From assembly GCA_964417835.1 (NCBI GenBank), contig CAYQJD010000043.1, positions 1-6,154 on the forward strand: a stretch of 6,154 nucleotides of DNA. Direction: 5' to 3'. How positions within the stretch are numbered: position 1 is the first letter of the stretch; every line of letters begins with the position of its first letter. A program made the translations under genes and the position numbers. Origin of the DNA: UMGS1124 sp964417835 (GTDB lineage Bacteria; Bacillota_I; Bacilli_A; RF39; UBA660). This document shows, one piece after another, positions 1 through 6,147 of this stretch. Under the pieces are notes generated by a model. That model was not told where the DNA came from and searched no databases. It worked only from the letters and a program-made list of their open reading frames with translations.

Positions 1-40
1 AATGTGCAAACCTTTTATTTGTCTAGGTTTGCACATTTTT
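1..40 (+). terminator. Rho-independent terminator of a gene left of the window
   Basis: Bases 1-13 and 25-37 form a perfect 13-bp stem (arm GTGCAAACC pairing with GGTTTGCAC at its core) with an 11-base loop. The plus-strand 3' arm runs straight into a T run (36-40). This is the standard shape of an intrinsic terminator for a plus-strand transcript entering from the left. The outermost A-T pairs could also serve a leftward transcript, but the bases needed to judge that are outside the window. Confidence 0.85.
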
Positions 41-104
41 ACTGTCAAAGTCAAGTTATAATATAAGATTTTTAATAAAAGTATAAAAATAAATCAAGTT
101 TACA

Positions 105-251
105 TTATATAGCAGGTGTTCCAAGAAAATCAGAATCTTTATATTGAAAATATATTAAAAAATGCTAATATTGCTATTCCTAACCAAATATAATCTTCAA
201 AATTCAATCTTTCTAAGTCATTATCTATATTCACATAAAAATTATATTCAT
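105..251 (-). pseudogene. Remnant of a small membrane-protein gene, frame-broken
   Basis: The minus strand contains two protein-like segments in different frames. The first, from GTG at 234 to TAA at 139-141, reads VNIDNDLERLNFEDYIWLG and then a hydrophobic stretch ending FFNIFSI. The second is open from 164 to TAA at 105-107 and reads HFLIYFQYKDSDFLGTPAI. They overlap around an A6 run at 157-162; removing one base there would fuse them into one reading frame with a single membrane segment. From memory, small membrane proteins of gut Bacillota begin with a similar LNFEDFIW block and end with LIYFQ...FIGxPAI, with roughly 100 residues between. If so, this is both internally deleted and frameshifted. 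No ribosome binding site precedes GTG 234, and the lipoprotein gene's terminator ends only 23 bases upstream, so expression is doubtful. The alternative is an intact 31-codon small protein that ends at 139. The family assignment is recollection, not a search result. Confidence 0.45.
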
Positions 252-257
252 AAAAAC

Positions 258-283
258 AAAAAAAAGTCTAGATAGTCTAAACT
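258..283 (-). terminator. Rho-independent terminator of the lipoprotein gene
   Basis: Read on the minus strand, the TAG stop at 284-286 is followed at once by an 8-bp stem (arms 276-283 and 265-272, one G-U pair, loop CTA). A run of eight Ts follows (258-265), of which the first closes the stem. Position, stem and U-tract make it the transcript end of the 284-1357 gene. Confidence 0.88.
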
Positions 284-1357
284 CTATTTTTCTGCTGATA
301 CTATTACACTTGATCCAGTCAATCCTTCAGCAATAGTCATTAATTCTTCGCTATCAAGGCTTGTTGAAGATATATAATAGTCTATACCATTACTTGTCCA
401 ATATAATGAATTAGCACTCAACGCCCCTATACAATCAGACATTATTAAAGGATCCCCATTTATTGGAATCACTTCCATCTCATCATAAATTTTGCTAACC
501 TCTTCAATAAGCACAAATGGACTATCTCCTGCAAAAGTTAATATTGCTCTATTTCCATCATCCGTACTAATTGTATCTTCTGTACTTAAATGAGTATTTA
601 CAGGTATATATAAAGGATAAATAATATCATTTAATATACTGCTAGTTGTTTTAGAATTATTTTTACTAGGCATTTCACCAGTAGTATTTTCACACTTGTT
701 ACAGTTTTCAGTACAATTCAAACAATCTTCATCATCACTATCACTAATAAGCGTATCTAAATCAAAATAATCATCATCAAATTTCGGTTTATAATCTATA
801 CTTTTAACATTTAAAGTTATTTTTACATTTCCATCTTGATCTAAAACTTCAATCTTTTCTACTCCATAATCCTTATCTAGATAAATTTTTTCACTAAACA
901 AAGTAGAGTTATTAGGATAATTAACTTTACATTGAATATATGAATTTTTATCAGTCTTTCCAATATATACTTCAGTGTCATTTAATACATCTGTTACTAA
1001 TATATCTAACAAATAGGATTGACTACCATTATTTGGCCAATCGCTTTGAAATTTAAAACTTTTATTCAAATCTGGTGTTACAACATACACACCGTCTTTA
1101 TTTTTTAAAATGACTTGTTCATGATTATTAGTCTTATTAACTAAACTAACCTTATAGTAATCATCTTTACTTTTAGAAGCTTCTACATTATAAGTAAACG
1201 TATCTTCATTGCTTTGAATAGACATAGTTCCTTTTAATATATAACTATTAGTCTTTTCAATCTTATTTTGAAAACTTTTAATAACATCTTTTTTAGCAGA
1301 CTTACCACATCCACATAATAACAAAAATGAACATAAAATAATTAGATATTTTTTCAT
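284..1357 (-). CDS. Lipoprotein with LolA-like domain and C-terminal DUF4367-like domain
   Basis: 357 residues. The N-terminus is a lipoprotein signal: Lys-Lys, a hydrophobic core, then the lipobox L14-C15-G16 | C17, so Cys17 should be lipidated and the protein held on the outer face of the membrane. Residues about 25-200 resemble the LolA/LppX-type half-barrel seen in many Gram-positive lipoproteins annotated as outer membrane lipoprotein-sorting protein or GerS-like (repeated beta-strand pattern, TMSIQSNEDTFTYNVEAS, ending KPKFDDDYFDL). An acidic, Cys-rich linker follows, with C212, C215, C219 and C222. Residues about 242-357 form a second compact domain (LNDIIYPLYIPVN ... LYWTSNGIDYYISS ... 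LDSEELMTIAEGL) that recalls DUF4367. The start is fixed by AAGGGGAG at 1361-1368, three bases before the ATG. It is a single-gene unit ending in its own terminator. Substrate and partners are unknown; the fold suggests lipid or hydrophobic ligand binding, or envelope sensing. Fold assignments are from pattern memory only. Confidence 0.8.
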   Translation of the reverse strand: MKKYLIILCSFLLLCGCGKSAKKDVIKSFQNKIEKTNSYILKGTMSIQSNEDTFTYNVEASKSKDDYYKVSLVNKTNNHEQVILKNKDGVYVVTPDLNKSFKFQSDWPNNGSQSYLLDILVTDVLNDTEVYIGKTDKNSYIQCKVNYPNNSTLFSEKIYLDKDYGVEKIEVLDQDGNVKITLNVKSIDYKPKFDDDYFDLDTLISDSDDEDCLNCTENCNKCENTTGEMPSKNNSKTTSSILNDIIYPLYIPVNTHLSTEDTISTDDGNRAILTFAGDSPFVLIEEVSKIYDEMEVIPINGDPLIMSDCIGALSANSLYWTSNGIDYYISSTSLDSEELMTIAEGLTGSSVIVSAEK

Positions 1358-1446
1358 AAACTCCCCTTTTCTAATAAAATATATTTTTTATAACTTTTTT
1401 TATTCATATAAAAAAAGAAATAATTCTTAAATTAATAAAACATTTA

Positions 1447-1475
1447 TTGATAATTTTATTATAGAGTTATATAAA
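1447..1475 (+). promoter_or_regulatory. Predicted sigma-A promoter of the DUF378 gene
   Basis: TTGATA at 1447-1452 (5 of 6 to consensus) and TATAAA at 1470-1475 (5 of 6) are separated by exactly 17 bases. Transcription would begin near 1482, giving a leader of about 61 bases before the ATG at 1543. A second TATAAT at 1479-1484 lacks a good -35. The whole region is A/T, so chance matches are possible. Confidence 0.5.
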
Positions 1476-1510
1476 AAGTATAATAAAAAATATGTATATT
1501 TCTAAAATGT

Positions 1511-1541
1511 TTAACCATAATAGAAATAGAAAAGAGGTTAA
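1511..1541 (+). other. Inverted repeat overlapping the DUF378 ribosome binding site
   Basis: TTAACC (1511-1516) is the exact complement of GGTTAA (1536-1541), with a 19-base A-rich loop. The 3' arm takes up the last GG of the AGAGG ribosome binding site (1533-1537). In RNA this could partly mask initiation, but a 6-bp stem with only two G-C pairs is weak and may be accidental. Confidence 0.25.
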
Positions 1542-1542
1542 T

Positions 1543-1743
1543 ATGAGTACATTACAAAAAATATGCTTAACTATAACTATTATAGGAGCTATTAACTGGG
1601 GTTTAATAGGACTTTTAGAGTTCAACTTAGTTGAAGCTATATTTGGTTCTACATCTATTATCCCAAGAATAATTTATTCATTAGTTGGTTTAACAGGATT
1701 AATTAATGTTGGAATTCTAGTAATGGATTTAAGAGACGAATAG
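1543..1743 (+). CDS. DUF378 small membrane protein (YuzA-like)
   Basis: 66 residues beginning MSTLQKICLTITIIGAINWG. The block IIGAINWGLIGLLEFNLVEAIFG, then IIPRIIYSLVGLTGL, is the DUF378 signature: two hydrophobic segments (about residues 6-24 and 37-58) around a short loop, ending in the charged tail DLRDE. Members are about 60-80 residues, so this one is complete. Function is unknown across the family. The frame stays open upstream to an ATG at 1492, which would add 17 polar residues (YISKMFNHNRNRKEVN and similar) atypical of the family. I prefer 1543 because AGAGG (1533-1537) sits five bases before it, while the 1492 ATG has no ribosome binding site and lies only about 10 bases after the predicted transcription start. 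It is monocistronic and convergent with the formate ligase gene, with one base between the two stop codons and no hairpin-plus-T terminator of its own. Confidence 0.9.
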   Translation: MSTLQKICLTITIIGAINWGLIGLLEFNLVEAIFGSTSIIPRIIYSLVGLTGLINVGILVMDLRDE

Positions 1744-1744
1744 T

Positions 1745-3304
1745 TTAAAATAATCCAATAATTTCATTATTAATAACATCTATATTTTGTGCATTAGGCA
1801 CTTTTGAAAGACCAGGCATAGTTAGTATATTCCCTAAATAAATTGTTATAAAACCAGCACCATTAAAAAGTTTAATATCTTTTATAGTTATAATATTATC
1901 TTTAGGTGCACCTAATTTTTTAGGGTCATCACTTAAACTATACTGCGTTTTTGCAATACATATAGGATATTCTAGATTAGAATATCTTTTTAATTTATCT
2001 AACGCTTTACTTTCAAACTTTACTTCTTTTGCACTACATATTTCCTTACACATAACTTTTATTTTATTTTCTAAAGAAGATTTAATATCATAAAGAAGAT
2101 TTAATTTTATAGGCTTACATTTTAATATCTCATTGCAGACCTCAATTGCGCCTTTTTCACCATCTTTAAATGAAGTTGTTACAGTAAAAGGAATGTTATA
2201 TTTTTTTACATAATTTCTAATATATTCTATTTCTTCTAAAGAATCATCATCAAATTTATTTAAAGTTACTATAATATTTTGATTAAATTTTCCTAATATT
2301 TCTATATGCGCTCCAAGGTTACATATTCCATTTTCTAATTTATTATCACCATTATATTTAAGTGCTCTTATTGTACATACTAATACTACGCACAAAGGAT
2401 TTAAATTGTTTTCTCTACATTTAATATCAAAAAATTTTACCGCTCCTAAATCTGACCCAAATCCTGCTTCTGTTATAACATAATCTGCCATCCTCATACC
2501 ATATTTCGTTGCAATTATACTATTACAACCATGTGCAATATTGGCAAATGGACCCCCATGAATCAAAACAGGGTTATTATATAATGTTTGTACTAAATTA
2601 GGTTTTAAAGCATCTTTTAAAAGTACTATTAAAGATCCTGTTATATTTAATTTTTCTAAGTATACCAAATTATCAGATTCATCTACAGCTATTATAATTC
2701 TATTTAATCTATTTCTTAAATCTTCTATATTTTTTGATAAACAAAAAATCGCCATTATTTCACTAGCTGCAGTTATATTAAATTTAGTATCATATAAAGT
2801 AGTAATTTTTCTTAAGGTTCTATCATTAACATCAAGACATCTTTCAAATAAAACTTTTTTTATTTTTAATGGATTACCAAAATAAATACTATTATCAATA
2901 CAAGCAGAAATTAGATTATTTGCACTTTCAATCGCATAAAAATCTCCTGTAAATTGTAAGTTTATGTTCTCCATTGGTACAACTTGACTATATCCTCCTC
3001 CTGTTGCACCACCTTTTATACCAAATACGGGTCCCATAGAAGGTTCTCTTAAAACTGCAATACTCTTCTTGCCTAATTTACAAAGTGTATCATGAATCCC
3101 GATTGATACAGTTGTTTTCCCCTCACCATAAGGAGTTGGATTAATGGCAGTTACTAAAACTACATTTCCTTTTCTATCTTCTTCATATTTATTTATTTTA
3201 GCTATATATTTTCCATAACAATCATAATCACTTATATTTAATTCTTTACAAATATCTTCTATTTTTCTTTTTTTAAATTTTTTTGTGATTTCAATATCGC
3301 TCAT
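1745..3304 (-). CDS. fhs: Formate-tetrahydrofolate ligase (10-formyl-THF synthetase), divergent
   Basis: 519 residues; cytosolic. The family makes 10-formyl-THF from formate, THF and ATP, feeding purine synthesis and formyl-Met-tRNA. Recognisable blocks in order: P-loop TPYGEGKTT (57-65, Lys63), LREPSMGPVFGIKGGATGGG (85-104, Arg86), INLQFTGDFYAI (114-125), NDR (160-162), KPNLVQT (234-240), HGGPFANIAHGCNS (249-262), EAGFGSDLGAVKFFDIKCR (279-297), AKTQYSLSDDP (451-461), MPGLSKVPNA (496-505), ending IIGLF like the family. It is about 40 residues shorter than the usual ~557. The glycine-rich loop that normally follows NDRxLR (GLGG..NGVPRE) is absent between 169 and 176, and the segment after TIRALK (311-316) is shortened. 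Two histidines usual in NLHFTGDxHA are Gln117 and Tyr123, and the folate-stacking Trp of VWAKGGEG is Phe379. The start is fixed by AGGAGGG at 3309-3315. It is the last gene of a three-gene operon, 15 bases after its neighbour. The family is certain; full activity is not. Confidence 0.95.
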   Translation of the reverse strand: MSDIEITKKFKKRKIEDICKELNISDYDCYGKYIAKINKYEEDRKGNVVLVTAINPTPYGEGKTTVSIGIHDTLCKLGKKSIAVLREPSMGPVFGIKGGATGGGYSQVVPMENINLQFTGDFYAIESANNLISACIDNSIYFGNPLKIKKVLFERCLDVNDRTLRKITTLYDTKFNITAASEIMAIFCLSKNIEDLRNRLNRIIIAVDESDNLVYLEKLNITGSLIVLLKDALKPNLVQTLYNNPVLIHGGPFANIAHGCNSIIATKYGMRMADYVITEAGFGSDLGAVKFFDIKCRENNLNPLCVVLVCTIRALKYNGDNKLENGICNLGAHIEILGKFNQNIIVTLNKFDDDSLEEIEYIRNYVKKYNIPFTVTTSFKDGEKGAIEVCNEILKCKPIKLNLLYDIKSSLENKIKVMCKEICSAKEVKFESKALDKLKRYSNLEYPICIAKTQYSLSDDPKKLGAPKDNIITIKDIKLFNGAGFITIYLGNILTMPGLSKVPNAQNIDVINNEIIGLF

Positions 3305-3319
3305 AAAACCCTCCTAAAA

Positions 3320-3925
3320 TTAATTTTTTTCTACAATATAGAAATATTTATCTACTAAAACAATTATAATTTCAGCTTCAGTATCATATCCTAAATCTTT
3401 TTCATATTCTATATTAAAGTTAATTTTATATCCAGAATAATTAGTATCATTAATTTTATATTCTATTTCCTCTTGTTTAATAACTTTTACATCTTTAACT
3501 ACTGGTAATTCTTGATTTCTATCATTATAAGAATTATCTTTTATATATTTATATAATGTATTCTCAACATTTAATTTATAATTTTCTAAAACCTCAGGAA
3601 ATACGAATTCAACACCGCCAACATCATATTTATTTTTTTTATTGTCTAAAGTATATAAGTCTATTAAAAACATTTTTCCGATACTTATAGAATATTCTAT
3701 GTAATTTATATTACTGCTTTCTAAATTTTTCTTTAATATATTAAATTCATTTTTATAAACATCAGTATCATTATCTTTTAAAATATAATCAAAGCCTCTA
3801 ATAGTAACCAAATCTTTTTCTGTCTGTTTTACTAAAGACTTTTTACTATTAAAACTATAAAATATACCCCCTATAAAATATAAAAATAATATAAAACAAA
3901 TAATTATTGTAATTTTTCTTTTCAT
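3320..3925 (-). CDS. Membrane-anchored extracytoplasmic protein of unknown function
   Basis: 201 residues, family not recognised. Short basic N-terminus (MKRK), one hydrophobic segment at about 5-24 (ITIIICFILFLYFIGGIFYS), then a soluble, Lys/Asp/Asn/Tyr-rich remainder. The layout of a single anchor with no lipobox Cys or signal-peptidase-like small residues predicts an outward-facing domain tethered by its N-terminus. Residues about 30-75 look helical (KKSLVKQTEKDL, NEFNILKKNLESS). Residues 75-200 show strand-like alternation (YIEYSISIG, VGGVEFVFPEV, YKINFNIEYEK, AEIIIVLVDKYFYIVE). No cysteines are left after the anchor and no catalytic motif is visible. Its ATG overlaps the ltaS-like stop as ATGA (3922-3925), and the ribosome binding site is poor (AAAGA just upstream), so translation is probably coupled to ltaS. 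That points to a role alongside the LTA-type enzyme, which is inference from context only. The fhs ribosome binding site lies in the 15-base gap after its stop. Confidence 0.85.
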   Translation of the reverse strand: MKRKITIIICFILFLYFIGGIFYSFNSKKSLVKQTEKDLVTIRGFDYILKDNDTDVYKNEFNILKKNLESSNINYIEYSISIGKMFLIDLYTLDNKKNKYDVGGVEFVFPEVLENYKLNVENTLYKYIKDNSYNDRNQELPVVKDVKVIKQEEIEYKINDTNYSGYKINFNIEYEKDLGYDTEAEIIIVLVDKYFYIVEKN

Positions 3926-5943
3926 TCTTTTATACTCGTTTCTTCATTATTTATTAAATCATATACAATAATGTTATTAGATATTTTTATAATATTTTCA
4001 GTATATTCTTTACATTCCTTTATATATTCTTCATCAATTGGATCATCAGTTAAAGGCTTATATTCTTCTTTGTTATTATTATAATATACTTTTTTTGTAA
4101 GAAAATTGCCATTTGGGAATGGGATAATATTATTCCATTTAGTTTCAAAAATATCATGCCCTAAAGCATATTCGCTTTTTATTCCTAACATATTACCTAA
4201 GGTTGGTAAAACATCTATCATTCCCATATAATATTTAATTTCTTTTTTTACTTTTTTATCTTTAGTCCAAATAATTAAAGGAGTTTTTTTATTTAATTCA
4301 TTAGCATAATAATCATAATTAATATATGTTGGATCTGAATCATCTTTAATTTTTCCTGTTTCAAAATCAAAATTATAATAATAATTAAATTCACTCCTAG
4401 ATAGTTTAGCATCATGATCTCCATAAAAAACAAATACAGTATTGTCCATAATGTTATTTTCATATAAGGAATTTATAAATTGTCCAAGAGCCATATCAGC
4501 ATAATGTGCACTTTTAATATAATTTCCTAATTTAGTATTTTCTAAATAATCATATACTTCCGTTATCTCTTCTTTACTTTCAGATACCTCTTTTTTAGTA
4601 TAACTTAAATCAAGTTCGCCATATTTATCTAAATCATTAAACGGAGTATGATTAGAAAGTGTAATTATAGTTCCCATATAATTCTTATTTTCATTTTCTA
4701 TTTGAGTTAAAATAGGAACAATTTGTTTAAAAAACGATACATCAGATAATCCTAATCCAACAACTTCATCTATATCATAACTTTCTTTAAAAAACATATC
4801 TTGATATCCTAAGCTAGGATGCATTTTATTACGATTCCACATACTCGCTTTATTTGCATGCATACTAAAAGTATAATACCCTTTATCACTTAATAATTTT
4901 TCTATACTAACATAATTTCTATCGTAATAACTTACAAAAACTGTACCACTAGTTACTGGTAACAAAGATGTATTTAAAGTAAATTCAGTATCACTACTAG
5001 TTCCAACACTTATTTCAGGATAAAAATTACTAAAATACAATCCTTCCTTTGTTAATTTATTTAAATTAGGGGTAATTTCTGTACCATTAATTTCTAAATC
5101 AACAAAGAAAGACATCATACTTTCCATATGTACGAATATAACATTTTTCCCTTTATAAATATTAGTATATTTATTATCAGATACTTCTTCTTCCTTATTT
5201 GAATAAAAATCAATGAATTGTCTATATGCTTCATCATATCCAAACAAAGTATTAACTTTACTTTTTAAAGTATGAACCAAATCATTACCTTGGTAAATAA
5301 TTATTCCAAAACGCTCAACAATAAATTCTCTATTCCATTGTTTATTTAATCTACTAATAGCAGTAGCATCAAGCATAATACAATTTATTGAAATCAAACA
5401 AATACTAACTATAATTGTCGAAAAAAACATTATTTTATTTTTTTCAATTTTTTTTACAACATTAAAATAGTTTATTCTTTTTAATTTTTTATAAATACAT
5501 ATTAAAAATATTAATGGTACAAAATATATAAAATGAACTATATTTAATTTTTCAAGAACAGCATCTCCAACTTCACCAACTTGACCAATAGCAGATAGCA
5601 AACTAAATGATGCAAAAGAAGAATAAAATGTATAATATATTCCATTTATAAAACATATCATTAAATATAAACTTGATATTATAAAGAAATATATATTTTG
5701 TTTTTCCGCCTTAAATAAATATCCAAAACTTCCAAGGAATAAAATTATTGATAAATCAAATAATAATGGTTCTACATTAAACCAATTAGCAACAGTTAAG
5801 CCTCTTAATAAAGTCACACAAATCAAGTTTAAAATAACATAAGATAAAAATAATCTATTATTCTTCAAATAATTTATAATAAAAGTCTTTATATTCTTAA
5901 AAAAAACTTTTATATTAAACTTTTTATTAGTTCTTTTTTTCAT
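3922..5943 (-). CDS. LtaS-like polyglycerolphosphate transferase (sulfatase-fold membrane enzyme)
   Basis: 673 residues from the ATG at 5943. Basic N-terminus, five predicted membrane segments (about 31-49, 60-77, 84-107, 136-151, 172-190), then a large external alkaline-phosphatase/sulfatase domain. This is the LtaS layout: the family moves glycerol phosphate from phosphatidylglycerol onto a growing teichoic acid chain. Metal and active-site motifs: VHMESM (Glu274), VGTSSDTEF (T315, S316, S317, D318), MWNRNKM (Trp369, Arg371), SNHTPF (His432), YGDHD (Asp509, His510), then the late NIIPFPNGNFLTKK block. In a gapless match to the S. aureus GKTSDSEF motif the nucleophile Thr300 falls on Ser316, with a Thr just before it. 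An ORF start at 5976 is possible but unlikely: AGAGGG (5949-5954) precedes 5943 by five bases, and a TGCTATAAT promoter element lies inside the 11-codon extension. It is the first gene of the operon. A glycerolphosphate glycolipid primase or other phosphoglycerol transferase role cannot be excluded. Confidence 0.92.
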   Translation of the reverse strand: MKKRTNKKFNIKVFFKNIKTFIINYLKNNRLFLSYVILNLICVTLLRGLTVANWFNVEPLLFDLSIILFLGSFGYLFKAEKQNIYFFIISSLYLMICFINGIYYTFYSSFASFSLLSAIGQVGEVGDAVLEKLNIVHFIYFVPLIFLICIYKKLKRINYFNVVKKIEKNKIMFFSTIIVSICLISINCIMLDATAISRLNKQWNREFIVERFGIIIYQGNDLVHTLKSKVNTLFGYDEAYRQFIDFYSNKEEEVSDNKYTNIYKGKNVIFVHMESMMSFFVDLEINGTEITPNLNKLTKEGLYFSNFYPEISVGTSSDTEFTLNTSLLPVTSGTVFVSYYDRNYVSIEKLLSDKGYYTFSMHANKASMWNRNKMHPSLGYQDMFFKESYDIDEVVGLGLSDVSFFKQIVPILTQIENENKNYMGTIITLSNHTPFNDLDKYGELDLSYTKKEVSESKEEITEVYDYLENTKLGNYIKSAHYADMALGQFINSLYENNIMDNTVFVFYGDHDAKLSRSEFNYYYNFDFETGKIKDDSDPTYINYDYYANELNKKTPLIIWTKDKKVKKEIKYYMGMIDVLPTLGNMLGIKSEYALGHDIFETKWNNIIPFPNGNFLTKKVYYNNNKEEYKPLTDDPIDEEYIKECKEYTENIIKISNNIIVYDLINNEETSIKE

Positions 5944-5964
5944 ACTATCCCTCTTTATAAAAGA

Positions 5965-5974
5965 ATTATAGCAC
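5965..5974 (-). promoter_or_regulatory. Predicted extended -10 promoter of the ltaS-hyp-fhs operon
   Basis: On the minus strand, TATAAT (5970 down to 5965) is a full -10 match preceded by TGC, giving an extended TGn -10. The 17-base-spaced -35 position (5988-5993) reads TTTTAA and is weak, as is common for extended -10 promoters. Transcription would start near 5958, about 15 bases before the ATG at 5943, leaving room for AGAGGG at 5949-5954. This supports 5943 rather than 5976 as the gene start. Confidence 0.55.
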
Positions 5975-5999
5975 ATATTTATTTTTTTTAAAATTACTA

Positions 6000-6028
6000 T
6001 TGAATTTAAACAATTTTTTTGTTATTAT
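6000..6028 (+). promoter_or_regulatory. Predicted promoter of tRNA-Gly
   Basis: TTGAAT at 6000-6005 (4 of 6) and TATTAT at 6023-6028 (5 of 6) are 17 bases apart. The -10 ends nine bases before the mature tRNA, so transcription would start only a few bases upstream of it. TATAAG at 6026-6031 is an alternative -10. The region 5975-6037 otherwise shows only A/T runs. Confidence 0.45.
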
Positions 6029-6037
6029 AAGCTATAT

Positions 6038-6112
6038 GCAGGTGTAGTACAGCGGTTAGTATGCGGCCTTGCCAAGGCTGAGACGGCGGTTCGATTCCGC
6101 TCACTTGCTCCA
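6038..6112 (+). tRNA. tRNA-Gly, anticodon GCC
   Basis: All four arms fold. The acceptor stem GCAGGTG (6038-6044) pairs with CACTTGC (6102-6108) with one G-U. The D stem is 6047-6050 with 6059-6062 around an 8-base loop. The anticodon stem CGGCC (6064-6068) pairs with GGCTG (6076-6080), with loop TTGCCAA and anticodon GCC at 6071-6073. The variable loop is AGAC (6081-6084). The T stem 6085-6089 pairs with 6097-6101 around TTCGATT. The unpaired base at 6109 is T, matching the U73 identity base of bacterial tRNA-Gly, and CCA (6110-6112) is encoded. GCC reads the GGC and GGU glycine codons. It is divergent from the ltaS-like operon. Confidence 0.97.
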
Positions 6113-6123
6113 GTGACGTTTCT

Positions 6124-6147
6124 GTTCGAACTTTTATAAGTTTGAAC
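6124..6147 (+). terminator. Hairpin downstream of tRNA-Gly, possible terminator without T tract
   Basis: GTTCGAACTT (6124-6133) pairs over 10 bases (one G-U) with AAGTTTGAAC (6138-6147) around the loop TTAT, 11 bases after the tRNA CCA. The stem is long enough for a terminator, but it is followed by TTGACAT rather than a T run, so the case is incomplete. It may instead help 3' processing of the tRNA. The bases just after it (6148-6153) spell a perfect -35 hexamer, TTGACA, and may open the promoter of a gene beyond the right edge. Confidence 0.35.

Noticed and set aside
43..62. TTGACA on the minus strand (43-48) and TATAAT on the plus strand (57-62)
   Set aside because: Neither has a partner hexamer at 16-18 bases, and the minus-strand one would place its -10 inside the terminator hairpin.
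1458..1463. Minus-strand TATAAT as promoter of the lipoprotein gene
   Set aside because: The hexamer is perfect but the 17-base-spaced -35 reads TTATTA, and the leader would be about 100 bases. Several other A/T matches exist in 1369-1491, so the lipoprotein promoter cannot be placed.
1492..1542. ATG at 1492 as the start of the DUF378 gene
   Set aside because: No ribosome binding site, only about 10 bases from the predicted transcription start, and the extra residues do not look like the family. The ATG at 1543 has AGAGG at proper spacing.
1757..1771. AATAAT-TTC-ATTATT hairpin as a shared terminator
   Set aside because: It has six A-T pairs only, with no T run on either side, and lies within the formate ligase coding sequence.
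5944..5976. ATG at 5976 as the start of the ltaS-like gene
   Set aside because: The -10 element TATAAT lies within these 11 codons, and AGAGGG serves the ATG at 5943.
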